Shown one piece after another: positions 1 to 6,408 of a stretch of DNA of 16,092 nt. Both the position numbers and the translations under genes were made by a program. The notes under the pieces were generated by a model that searched no databases, was not told where the DNA came from, and was given only the letters and a program-made list of their open reading frames with translations. The DNA comes from JAWVEV01 sp033856535 (GTDB lineage Bacteria > Actinomycetota > Thermoleophilia > Miltoncostaeales > Miltoncostaeaceae). The DNA is taken from NCBI GenBank assembly GCA_033856535.1, contig JAWVEV010000047.1, positions 1 through 16,092 of the forward strand, written 5' to 3'. Position 1 is the stretch's first letter. Every line of letters starts with the position of its first letter.

Positions 1-132
1 GTGGCGGTGGTGGCCCTGGCCGCCGGCGTGCTGGTGGGCTACGCGGCCCGGGGCGAGCCGCCCTCGAGCGGCTCGGTCACCGTCGATCGCGACGTGCGCG
101 TGGTCACGGTGACGGTTCCTCAGGCGCCGTGA
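1..132 (+). CDS. C-terminal end of a small membrane-anchored protein (partial)
   Basis: Frame 1 is open from the window edge to a TGA at 130-132. It reads as a hydrophobic helix (VAVVALAAGVLVGYAAR) followed by a short polar tail ending in VVTVTVPQAP. This looks like a single membrane anchor with a short exported or cytoplasmic tail. GTG at position 1 could be a start, but the gene more likely begins before the window. The 3' end overlaps the 3' end of the convergent minus-strand gene by 29 bp. The family is not recognised. Confidence 0.5.
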   Translation: MAVVALAAGVLVGYAARGEPPSSGSVTVDRDVRVVTVTVPQAP

Positions 133-1129
133 CCCCGGGCGGCGGCGCGGTCCAGAGCTCCTCGAGGGTCGGCGAGCTGGTCTCGCCGCGCTCGATCAGC
201 GCGTGGATCTCGGGGAGGGCCTCGCGGCGCAGGTAGACGTGCCGCTGGCCCACGCTCGGCTTCTCGCCGAGCAGGCCGGCGCGCACCAGCGCCTCGCCCA
301 CGTCGAGCGCCTCGCGCCGGCCGTCCGGCGGGGCGCCGCGGTACACGTGGTCGAATGACGTGTGGTACTGGGTGCCGACCTTCCCCATGCGCAGCAGCCG
401 GCGCAGCAGCTTGCGGGCGTGACGCCGACGGGGGCAGGGGTCGTCCTCGGGCTCCATGCTCGGCCCCGGCTCCGGGTCGGCCGCCGGGCCGGAGCCCTTC
501 AGGCCCCACTCGCGCAGCGAGCGCACGAGCTCCGGCGGGTACTCCGAGTCGTCGACGGTCACGCCGTGGGCCGCGAGCGTGATCGCCACCAGCGCCTGGT
601 GGGCGCCGGTGGCGTGGCCGAGCGCGGACAGCGGGTCGCCCGAGGGGGAGGGCGGCGGCGGGAGCGGGATCGGGACGCCGCCGAGCACCACGTCGGGCGG
701 CAGCGGGGTGAGCGTGGCGATGGCGGGGTCCGGGTGGGCTTCGGCCAGCGCCAGCTCGGCCAGCTCGTCGTCGAGCTCGGGGAGCGACAGGCAGACGAAG
801 CCGCGCCAGTCGAGCAGGCGGATGCCCCGCGGCTCGGCGCCGGCGGCGATCGCCGCGGAGAGGCAGCGCGCCAGCGCGCGGGCCGGGCCGCGGGGGTGGA
901 AGGCCATCGCGACCGGCGAGGGGACCGGGAGCGCCCAGGCCGGCGCGCCGGCCGGGGTCCTGCCGGACCAGACCCAGAGCCGGTAGCCGCGCGAGTGCAG
1001 GTCGCGCGCCGAGGCGGCCAGCGTCTGCAGCGCGGCCTCGTCGGCGTCGCCGCGCCGCCAGGCGGCGAGACCCCGGGCGACCTCGCCCGGGTCGCGCGCG
1101 AGGTCCGCAATGGTGACGTCGACCGACAT
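104..1129 (-). CDS. Hypothetical protein with C-terminal winged-helix-like region
   Basis: A 341-residue protein that I do not recognise as a named family. Residues 1-165 form an Ala/Leu-rich folded domain with motifs such as RGYRLWVWSGR and IRLLDWRGFVCLSLPELDDELAE. A Pro/Ser-rich linker follows (PIPLPPPPSPSGDP), then a helical stretch, then a basic patch (RRRHARKLLRRLLRMGKVG). The last ~90 residues contain EALVRAGLLGEKPSVGQRHVYLR, which has the look of a winged-helix fold, so DNA binding is possible; this is inference from pattern only. The start chosen is the ATG at 1129; the open frame continues upstream to 2143, but there it lies antisense to the SRPBCC gene. There is no Shine-Dalgarno sequence, but TACATT (1137-1142) sits 7 nt before the ATG, suggesting a leaderless transcript. 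It is divergent from the SRPBCC gene. Confidence 0.7.
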   Translation of the reverse strand: MSVDVTIADLARDPGEVARGLAAWRRGDADEAALQTLAASARDLHSRGYRLWVWSGRTPAGAPAWALPVPSPVAMAFHPRGPARALARCLSAAIAAGAEPRGIRLLDWRGFVCLSLPELDDELAELALAEAHPDPAIATLTPLPPDVVLGGVPIPLPPPPSPSGDPLSALGHATGAHQALVAITLAAHGVTVDDSEYPPELVRSLREWGLKGSGPAADPEPGPSMEPEDDPCPRRRHARKLLRRLLRMGKVGTQYHTSFDHVYRGAPPDGRREALDVGEALVRAGLLGEKPSVGQRHVYLRREALPEIHALIERGETSSPTLEELWTAPPPGVTAPEEPSP

Positions 1130-1136
1130 GGCGCCC

Positions 1137-1142
1137 AATGTA
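1137..1142 (-). promoter_or_regulatory. Candidate -10 box for a leaderless transcript
   Basis: On the minus strand TACATT lies 7 nt before the ATG at 1129. It fits the TANNNT consensus and no ribosome binding site lies between it and the start, so transcription may begin at or next to the start codon. No convincing -35 box was seen. Confidence 0.4.
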
Positions 1143-1183
1143 GCGACGGCGTCGAGGGGCGGCGCCCCACCGGGCCCGGCCTG

Positions 1184-1189
1184 TAGCGT
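1184..1189 (+). promoter_or_regulatory. Candidate -10 box for the SRPBCC gene
   Basis: TAGCGT fits TANNNT and lies 9 nt before the ATG at 1199, with no Shine-Dalgarno sequence between. The spacing is a little longer than at the other candidate leaderless genes here, so support is weaker. It shares a 69-bp divergent intergenic region with the minus-strand box at 1137-1142. Confidence 0.3.
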
Positions 1190-1198
1190 CGGCCGGCG

Positions 1199-1630
1199 AT
1201 GCCGCGGATCGCCGAGGAAATCGCCGTCGGGTGCCGGCCGGAGGAGGTTTTCGCGCTGGTTTCCGACCCCGAGTCGGACCCGCGCTGGCGCTCCGACGTG
1301 CGCTCGGTGGAGCGGTTGTCGGGGGAGCCGTCGGCCCCGGGGACGGTCTACCGGCAGCGGGTCGGCGCCCTCGGCGGCGAGGCGACGGCCGTGGTCGAGG
1401 TCGCGGAGGTGGTCCCGGGCCGGTCGATCACGTTCGCGATCCGCGAGCCGGTGACGGCGCGGGGCGGCTACGAGGTGGAGCCTGTCGGCGCCGGCGCCCT
1501 GGTGCGCTTCTGGCTGGAGCTGCCGTCCTCCGGGGGCCTGCGGAGGGTGGCCGACAAGGCCATCGCGGCGGCGATCGCCCGCGGCGCCCGAGGCGACCTG
1601 GCCCGACTGAAGGCGCTGCTGGAGCGGTAG
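1199..1630 (+). CDS. SRPBCC-family (polyketide cyclase/START-like) protein
   Basis: A 143-residue protein of the usual length for single-domain SRPBCC proteins. The N-terminal strand and first helices are typical: IAEEIAVGCRPEEVFALVSDPESDPRWRSDVRSVE carries the family's 'pe.vfalv.Dp...p.W...v..ve' pattern. It is followed by repeated strands (GTVYRQRVGAL, TAVVEVAEVVPGRSITFAI, GGYEVEPVGAGALVRFWLEL) and a long C-terminal helix ending in LARLKALLER. These proteins enclose a hydrophobic cavity and bind or transport small lipophilic ligands; the ligand cannot be told from sequence. The ATG at 1199 is the only sensible start. It stands alone, divergent from the gene at 104-1129, with the decayed gene behind it. 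Confidence 0.8.
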   Translation: MPRIAEEIAVGCRPEEVFALVSDPESDPRWRSDVRSVERLSGEPSAPGTVYRQRVGALGGEATAVVEVAEVVPGRSITFAIREPVTARGGYEVEPVGAGALVRFWLELPSSGGLRRVADKAIAAAIARGARGDLARLKALLER

Positions 1631-2285
1631 CCCCGACCCGGTCGGCGGAGCTACACGCCCTCCGGAGGCGTGGAGTTCGGCGACGGCCTCGGGGGCTTCG
1701 ACGGAGGGATCCGCTTCATCGACGGACCGGGCGGCGACGTGTACCTCAACCTGCCGGATCCGATCGGCACCACCATCGCGGACCTCGACCTGGACGGCCG
1801 CCCGGACCTGGTCTCCGCGCCGGGCCGGCCAACCGGCCCGTCCCCCACGCTCGAGACGCGCTCGGTCCTCCCGAGCCGGGAGCTCTCGGGGGCGCCCGGC
1901 GCAGGTGGACGTGAGCCTCACGGACGGGCGCACCTTCTCGGTGCCGGTGTCCGGGACCGGGGTCAGCCCGCCGGGGCCGACGCCGACGGCTCCCGAAGCC
2001 GGCGCGACCGCCAAGCCGCCGACCGTGCGCGCGCGCTGCGCGATCCGCCGGGTCCGCGGCTGGGCGACGGTCACCTGTCGCACGACGTTCGCGGCGAAGC
2101 CCGGGCTCAAGGTGGCGGCGATTCGCCTGGTCCGCGGCGGCAAGGTCTACGCGAAGGCCGACATCCGCCGGGCCGGCCGCGTCACGCTTCGCCTCGTGCG
2201 CCCGCTGCCGCGCGGCCGGTTCACGGTGGTGACGACCGCCAGGCTCTCGAAGGCCAAGCAGACCCGGCAGCCGCTGACGGTCTAG
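1631..2285 (+). pseudogene. Remnant of a secreted FG-GAP/VCBS and Ig-like repeat protein
   Basis: Two coding-like pieces lie in different frames. In frame 2 (about 1661-1830) there is an FG-GAP/VCBS-like repeat: VYLNLPDPIGTTIADLDLDG followed by RPDLVSAPG. In frame 3 (about 1890-2285, stop TAG 2283-2285) there is the end of an Ig-like 'choice-of-anchor' type domain (VDVSLTDGRTFSVPVSGTG), a Pro/Thr-rich linker, and a basic beta-rich C-terminal domain (VRARCAIRRVRGWATVTCRT ... RRAGRVTLRLVRPLPRGRFT). Neither piece has a signal peptide or a convincing start, and the switch of frame falls at about 1830-1890. The simplest reading is an internally deleted and frameshifted copy of a large exported protein. 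The frame-3 part could instead be a short independent ORF starting at GTG 1905, but it would begin mid-domain. Confidence 0.6.
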
Positions 2286-2295
2286 ATATGTGTGG

Positions 2296-2318
2296 GCTCA
2301 ACTAATGTGAGCTAGACT
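2296..2318 (+). promoter_or_regulatory. Inverted repeat and -10 box before the flavin monooxygenase
   Basis: GCTCA (2296-2300) and TGAGC (2308-2312) form a 5-bp inverted repeat with a 7-nt centre in an AT-richer patch. It directly abuts TAGACT (2313-2318), a TANNNT -10 candidate that ends 6 nt before the ATG at 2325. There is no Shine-Dalgarno sequence, so the transcript may be leaderless and the repeat may be a repressor operator over the promoter. The regulator is not visible. Confidence 0.4.
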
Positions 2319-2324
2319 GCGCCC

Positions 2325-3401
2325 ATGGACACCACGCGCGCGCACCCCGGGACCATCGAGCTCGGCATCTACACCTTCGCCGAGCTCACGACCGAGGCCG
2401 GCAGCCGCAGCGGCGCCGACTCGGCCGAGCGCATGCGCCACCTCATGGAGGAGATCGAGCTGGCCGATCAGGTCGGCCTCGACGTCTTCGGCGTGGGAGA
2501 GCACCACCGGCCCGACTTCGTCGTCTCCTCGCCGGCGGTCGCCCTGGCCGGCGCCGCGACGCGCACCGAGCGCATCCGGCTCACCAGCGCGGTGAGCGTG
2601 CTGAGCTCGGACGACCCGGTGCGGGTCTTCCAAGACTTCGCGACGCTCGACCTGATGTCTGGCGGGAGGGCCGAGATCATGGCCGGCCGCGGCTCGTTCA
2701 TCGAGTCGTTCCCGCTCTTCGGGTATGCGCTCGACGACTACGACGAGCTGTTCGCCGAGAAGCTGGACCTGCTGCTGGCGCTCCGCGAGGGGCCGCACGT
2801 GCGGTGGTCCGGGAAGCACCGCGCGCCGCTCGACGGGCAGGGCGTCTACCCGCGCCCGCTCCAGGATCCGCTGCCGGTCTGGGTGGCCGTGGGCGGCACG
2901 CCGCGGTCGGTCGCCCGCGCCGGCGCATACGGCCTGCCGGTCGCGCTGGCGATCATCGGCGGGATGCCGGAGCGCTTCGCGCCGCTGGCCGAGCTGCACC
3001 GCCAGGCCGCGCGCGAGGCGGGCCATCCGACGCCGGCGTTCAGCATCAACTCGCACGGCTTCCTCGCGGACACGTCCCAGCGCGCGTCGGACGTCGCCTT
3101 TCCGGCCTTCTCGGCGATGATGAACCGGATCGGCCGGGAGCGCGGCTGGTCGCCGATGACGCGGGACGACTTCGAGCGGTCGCGGAACCTGCGCGGCGCG
3201 ACGCTCGTCGGCAGCCCGCAGGAGGTGGCCGAGAAGATCCTCTTCCAGCACGAGATCTTCGGCCACGACCGCTTCCTCATCCAGATGAGCGTGGGCACGC
3301 TGCCGCACGCGCACGTGATGCGGTCGATCGAGCTGTTCGGGACCGAGGTGGCGCCGATCGTGCGTAGCGAGGTCGCCCGGCGCGCGGCGAAGGCGGCGTA
3401 G
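2325..3401 (+). CDS. LLM-class flavin-dependent oxidoreductase (luciferase-like monooxygenase)
   Basis: A 358-residue protein of normal length for the bacterial luciferase-like family, which use reduced FMN or F420 in a TIM barrel. Visible motifs are the first barrel strand IELGIYTF (11-18), the signature GLDVFGVGEHHRPDF near residues 51-65, IRLTSAVSVLSSDDPVRVFQDFATLDLMSGGR at about 84-115 and the GRGSF loop at 121-125. Further on are PLPVWVAVGGTPRSVARAGAYG and a C-terminal helix region typical of the family. Cofactor choice and substrate cannot be decided; actinobacteria have many FMN and F420 members. The start at ATG 2325 is supported by the -10 box 6 nt upstream. It is monocistronic and convergent with the histidine kinase, with 13 bp between the stop codons. 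Confidence 0.88.
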   Translation: MDTTRAHPGTIELGIYTFAELTTEAGSRSGADSAERMRHLMEEIELADQVGLDVFGVGEHHRPDFVVSSPAVALAGAATRTERIRLTSAVSVLSSDDPVRVFQDFATLDLMSGGRAEIMAGRGSFIESFPLFGYALDDYDELFAEKLDLLLALREGPHVRWSGKHRAPLDGQGVYPRPLQDPLPVWVAVGGTPRSVARAGAYGLPVALAIIGGMPERFAPLAELHRQAAREAGHPTPAFSINSHGFLADTSQRASDVAFPAFSAMMNRIGRERGWSPMTRDDFERSRNLRGATLVGSPQEVAEKILFQHEIFGHDRFLIQMSVGTLPHAHVMRSIELFGTEVAPIVRSEVARRAAKAA

Positions 3402-3414
3402 GCCGCCGACGCGC

Positions 3415-5346
3415 TCAGGCGGGGAGGGGCGCCAGCGGCGCGGGCCGGGCGGCGCGCAGCGGCAGGCGCACCCGGAAGGTCGCGCCGGCGCCCTCGGCGC
3501 TCTCGACGGCGATCGCTCCGCCGTGCGCCTCGACCATCATCTTGGCGATCGCGAGGCCGAGGCCCGTGCCCTGGACCGCGTTCACCACCGCGGCCTCGGT
3601 GCGGAAGAAGCGCTCGAAGAGCCGGGGCTGATCGTCGGGGCCGATGCCCGGGCCGTCGTCGGCGACCTCGACCAGCGCCTCGTCGCCGTCGATCTCGGCG
3701 CGCACGCGGATCCGGCCGCCCGGCGGCGTGAACTTGAGCGCGTTGGAGAGCAGGTTGTCGATCACCTGCGCCAGCCGGGCCCGGTCGCCGGTCACCGGAA
3801 GCGCCTCGTGGCGCACCGCGAGGTCCAGGCCGCGCTCGGCCGCCAGGGGGGCGACGCCCGCGACGCACTCCGCCGCGACCTCGCCGAGGTCGACGTCGCC
3901 CTTCTCCAGGCCAAGCCGGCCGGCGTCGCCCCGGGCGACCACCATCAGGTCGCCCACCAGGCGCTGCAGGCGCTCGCCGTTGCGCTCGATCACGCCGAGG
4001 AAGTGGCGCTGCCCGGGGGTGAGCGGGTCGGCGTCCTCGTCGACCAGCAGCTCGAGGAAGCCCATCACCGAGGTGAGCGGCGTCCTGAGCTCGTGCGAGG
4101 CGAGCGCGATGAACTCGTCCGTCGCCCGGCGGGTCCGGTCCTCGAGGGTGACCTCGCGCAGCACGAGGAGGCGACCGATCAGCTCGCCGCCGCCGTCGGT
4201 CACCGGCGCCGCATAGCGCTCGAAGGAGCGGCCGGAGGCGATCAGCGTGTAGCGGTCGACGGCGCGGCGCTTCGGGTCGGCGACGAGGGCCTCGATGCCC
4301 GCGCGGTAGGCGGCGGGGTCCTCGGTGAGCCGGGCGACGGCCAGCGCCTTCTCGTAGACGTTGCGCCCGTCGGGCGCGCCGCGGAGCTCCTCCCACTCGC
4401 CCATCATCGGGTTGGCCAGCGCGACTTGGCCATGCTGGTCGACCAGCGCGATGCCGACCGGGGCCGCCTCGACCACCGCGTGGGTGATCAGGGCCTGGCG
4501 GCGCACCTCGGCCTCGGCGCGCCGGCGCTCGTCGGCCGCGTCGGCGTTCGCGATCGCCAGGCCGACGAGCTCGGCGAAGCGACTCAGGCGGTCCTCGGCG
4601 TCGGGGCGCAGGCCGGCCTCCCCGCTGGTCGCGGCGCCGATCGCGCCCCAGAGGGCGGAGCCCACCCGGATCGGCGCGGCGACGCGGCTGCGCATCGGGT
4701 CGTCGCCCGTCCCGGGGAGGTCGACCCGGGCGCCGTGGCCGGTGCGGCGCACGCTCGAGAGCGCGCCGCCGCCGTCGAGCGGGACGATGGTGCCGGCGGC
4801 GACGTCGGGCAGCCCCGGCGCGCGCCAGGCGCCGACGACGACGGCCGACCGGCCGTCGGGCGCGAAGCGGACGACCCGGCCGCCCTCCGCGCGCAGCAGC
4901 CCGGCCACCTCGCGCGCCACCTCGGCGAAGATCGCCTCCGGCTCGGCGCCGCTCGCGACCGCCACGGCCACCCGGCGAAGCGCCGCCTGCTCGCGGGCCA
5001 GGGCGCGCTGCTCGGCCTCGCTGCGCTCGGCGGCCCGCGCCTTGCGGGCGTCGGCGGCGACCATGATCCGCAGGTGGCGGCTGGCGAGCACGATGAAGCC
5101 CCAGTCGACGATCACCTGCGCGCCGTGGATGGCGAACATGTGCGGCGAGAGCAGCATGCTGCCCGGCTCGGCGATGGCCGAGTGGGACGCGAGCTCGACG
5201 TGGGTCAGGCTGCAGGCGACGAGGAAGGCCCCGGCCATGAGCTTGGGCGCCCGCGGCAGATCGAACCGCGGCACGATGCGCGCCGCGATGTAGACGTACG
5301 CCATCGCGATGGCGACGTTGAGCGCCGCCATGATGCCTTGAGCCAC
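3415..5346 (-). CDS. Membrane sensor histidine kinase (3TM-GAF-PAS-HisKA-HATPase)
   Basis: A 643-residue sensor kinase. Three hydrophobic segments lie near residues 5-23, 37-52 and 68-88. They are followed by a charged helix (~95-125), a GAF domain (~125-275), a PAS domain (~285-400), HisKA with the phospho-acceptor His418 in ASHELRTP, and HATPase_c. The last has an N box at DNLLSNALKF (530-539), G1 DDGPGIG (563-569), an F box FERFF (577-581) and G2 GTGLGLA (593-599), so it should be catalytically competent. The membrane part resembles the ethylene-receptor sensor domain: IAMAYVYIAARIV in helix 1, and C45-x3-H49 in helix 2 (ACSLTHVE), the spacing of the copper ligands of ETR1. The start is GTG 5346, supported by AAGGAG at 5351-5356 (spacing 4). 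No response regulator is adjacent, so it is an orphan kinase. Confidence 0.9.
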   Translation of the reverse strand: MAQGIMAALNVAIAMAYVYIAARIVPRFDLPRAPKLMAGAFLVACSLTHVELASHSAIAEPGSMLLSPHMFAIHGAQVIVDWGFIVLASRHLRIMVAADARKARAAERSEAEQRALAREQAALRRVAVAVASGAEPEAIFAEVAREVAGLLRAEGGRVVRFAPDGRSAVVVGAWRAPGLPDVAAGTIVPLDGGGALSSVRRTGHGARVDLPGTGDDPMRSRVAAPIRVGSALWGAIGAATSGEAGLRPDAEDRLSRFAELVGLAIANADAADERRRAEAEVRRQALITHAVVEAAPVGIALVDQHGQVALANPMMGEWEELRGAPDGRNVYEKALAVARLTEDPAAYRAGIEALVADPKRRAVDRYTLIASGRSFERYAAPVTDGGGELIGRLLVLREVTLEDRTRRATDEFIALASHELRTPLTSVMGFLELLVDEDADPLTPGQRHFLGVIERNGERLQRLVGDLMVVARGDAGRLGLEKGDVDLGEVAAECVAGVAPLAAERGLDLAVRHEALPVTGDRARLAQVIDNLLSNALKFTPPGGRIRVRAEIDGDEALVEVADDGPGIGPDDQPRLFERFFRTEAAVVNAVQGTGLGLAIAKMMVEAHGGAIAVESAEGAGATFRVRLPLRAARPAPLAPLPA

Positions 5347-5420
5347 CGTGCTCCTTCACGCCGGCGGTCCGACGCCGGCCGTCGGAGAGTCATCGGCACC
5401 GCCCGCCGGCGCCTTGATCG

Positions 5421-5473
5421 GGACACCTGTCCCCGCCGCCGGTCAAATGACCGCCCCGTCGGTCAATCGACCG
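5421..5473. promoter_or_regulatory. Paired 14-bp palindromes plus a third palindrome upstream of the kinase
   Basis: CGGTCAAATGACCG (5440-5453) and CGGTCAATCGACCG (5460-5473) are near-identical palindromic 14-mers whose starts are exactly 20 bp apart, about two helical turns. A third palindrome, GGACACCTGTCC, lies at 5421-5432. They sit in the 239-bp gap between the kinase start (5346, minus) and the ORF at 5586 (plus). The arrangement is what two dimers bound on the same DNA face would need. The regulator is unknown; kinase output or autoregulation is possible. Confidence 0.5.
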
Positions 5474-5506
5474 GGAGAGATGGCCGGCGTGGGGCTCCGA
5501 ACGGCC

Positions 5507-5525
5507 ACGGGCCCTGCGGGCCCGT
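5507..5525. other. GC hairpin in the kinase upstream region
   Basis: ACGGGCCC (5507-5514) and GGGCCCGT (5518-5525) form a perfect 8-bp stem with a 3-nt loop. No T-run follows on either strand. It could be a transcription terminator, an attenuator ahead of the ORF at 5586, or just a GC-rich palindrome. Confidence 0.3.
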
Positions 5526-5585
5526 CGAGGCCGGCCGTCCGCGGGGGTTCTTGCCTGGGGGAGCACGCCTCGCCTTTTCGGCCAC

Positions 5586-6329
5586 TTGACCAACGCAACG
5601 CTCCGGGCAAGCGGCCGCGATGACGATGGGATCCCGCCCGGCCGCGGCGAGCTTTCAACCGACGACGCGACTCAGGACGGCAGCGGGCGAGCTGAGTTCC
5701 ATCTTCCCGGCGGGGTGGTGGTCTGGCTTTGCGCCGAGCATCGCTCGCGCGAGTTCCTCACGAGCCGCTCGGGCCGCGACATCGTCGCGAGCCCGATGCA
5801 CGTTTGGCGCTCGGCCGGATGCTTTGACCGCAGGCGCTCCAAGGCGCTCGACGTGCACCTGGAGCGGGTGCACGACCGTGTGAACGACCCGCGCCGGCCC
5901 GGCTCCTGCTCCTGGCCCACCCTCAGGCGCGAGGCCGAGGCGCGCTTTGGGCGAGGCGAACGGCCGGCCGAGGTCACCATGCGTCGCTGGTTCAGCGACG
6001 GGCGCTGGCTGGCCGACCCGCCGGCGGGGGGGAGCGCCGCCCAGGCCGGCACCGCCCGGGGGATCACCTCCGGGTGGCAGGCGTCCCGATTCGCGGCCGG
6101 TCCCGCCGTCAGGGCGGGACGGGACGCTCGCCCAGCGCGATCCGTCGCGCGAGCCAGGCGCGCAGGCCGGTGCGCTGGACGTCGTCCAGCCAGTGGGTCA
6201 CCACGTGCTCGAGCCGCTGGAGCGGGTCGCCGGCGCCGGCCAGCGAGGGCGCCCGGCCGACCCGGTGGGCCATCCAGCCGACCAGCGACTCGGCCTCGCC
6301 CTCGCTCAGATGGAGCCGGACGATGGTGA
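5586..6329 (+). CDS. Possible hypothetical protein or degraded gene, lower GC
   Basis: Frame 3 from TTG 5586 contains a protein-like stretch of about 150 residues: GRAEFHLPGGVVVWLCAEHR, SREFLTSRSGRDIVASPMHV, WRSAGCFDRRRSKALDVHLE, PGSCSWPTLRREAEARF and MRRWFSDGRWLADPP. Codon third positions are clearly less GC-rich than in the neighbours (CTT, TTT, GTT, CAT, TCA occur), which may mean transfer or relaxed selection. No Shine-Dalgarno sequence precedes the TTG. No stop occurs in any forward frame near the end of the protein-like part (about 6060), so the ORF runs on to 6329 antisense to the convergent gene at 6109-6354. That tail (RRAGRCAGRRPASG...) is probably not real protein. A 7-G run near 6025-6032 is a possible slippage site. 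It may be a real gene with an overlong end or a pseudogene; the function is not recognised. Confidence 0.4.
   Translation: MTNATLRASGRDDDGIPPGRGELSTDDATQDGSGRAEFHLPGGVVVWLCAEHRSREFLTSRSGRDIVASPMHVWRSAGCFDRRRSKALDVHLERVHDRVNDPRRPGSCSWPTLRREAEARFGRGERPAEVTMRRWFSDGRWLADPPAGGSAAQAGTARGITSGWQASRFAAGPAVRAGRDARPARSVARARRAGRCAGRRPASGSPRARAAGAGRRRRPARAPGRPGGPSSRPATRPRPRSDGAGRW
6100..6120. terminator. Hairpin terminator candidate between convergent genes
   Basis: GTCCCGCC (6100-6107) and GGCGGGAC (6113-6120) form a perfect 8-bp stem with a 5-nt loop. The TGA stop of the minus-strand gene (6109-6111) lies in the loop. No T-run is present, as is common for GC-rich actinobacterial terminators. Confidence 0.45.
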
Positions 6330-6354
6330 GGATCTCCTGGACGTCGCGCCGCAC
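6109..6354 (-). CDS. Small hypothetical protein under a LexA/SOS box
   Basis: An 81-residue, helix-rich protein (DVQEILTIVRLHLSEGEAES ... RLEHVVTHWLDDVQRTGLRAWLARRI) with no signal peptide, membrane helix or cysteine motif. I do not recognise the family. The start is GTG 6354, chosen because TAGGCT (6361-6366) lies exactly 6 nt upstream with no Shine-Dalgarno sequence, as at two other likely leaderless genes here (7 nt at a third). A perfect LexA-type box at 6367-6382 directly abuts that -10. LexA repression and induction by DNA damage are therefore likely, which is the only functional clue. It is convergent with the ORF at 5586 and ends in a hairpin. Confidence 0.65.
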   Translation of the reverse strand: MRRDVQEILTIVRLHLSEGEAESLVGWMAHRVGRAPSLAGAGDPLQRLEHVVTHWLDDVQRTGLRAWLARRIALGERPVPP

Positions 6355-6360
6355 CCGGCC

Positions 6361-6366
6361 AGCCTA
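6361..6366 (-). promoter_or_regulatory. -10 box of the LexA-box gene
   Basis: On the minus strand TAGGCT is followed by 6 nt and then the GTG start at 6354. It fits TANNNT and leaves no room for a ribosome binding site, so the transcript is probably leaderless. Confidence 0.5.
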
Positions 6367-6382
6367 CCGAACATGTGTTCGG
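6367..6382. promoter_or_regulatory. LexA-binding SOS box (CGAAC-N4-GTTCG)
   Basis: CCGAACATGTGTTCGG contains CGAAC-ATGT-GTTCG. It meets the Gram-positive/actinobacterial LexA consensus CGAACRNRYGTTCG at every defined position, read on either strand. The outer base pair extends the arms to 7 bp. It lies immediately upstream of the -10 box of the 81-residue gene, in the -35/-10 spacer, where LexA would block RNA polymerase. Confidence 0.75.
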
Positions 6383-6408
6383 TCATCGGCCGGGTCGGGC
6401 GCGCCGGG

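Noticed and set aside
1130..2143. Upstream extension of the minus-strand gene at 104-1129
   Set aside because: The extension lies antisense to the SRPBCC gene and pseudogene and is Arg/Gly/Pro-rich; the ATG at 1129 has a -10 box at the right distance.
3523..5589. 688-residue open frame on the plus strand
   Set aside because: It is antisense to the histidine kinase and has low-complexity composition with no family motif.
5620..5883. ATG-started ORF overlapping the gene at 5586
   Set aside because: Its translation is Ser/Arg/Ala-rich low complexity, while the frame from 5586 gives a more protein-like sequence over the same bases.
6367..6382. The CCGAACATGTGTTCGG palindrome as a terminator of the nitroreductase gene
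   Set aside because: A 7-bp stem with a 2-nt loop cannot form a good RNA hairpin and no T-run follows; the exact LexA consensus next to a -10 box fits better.
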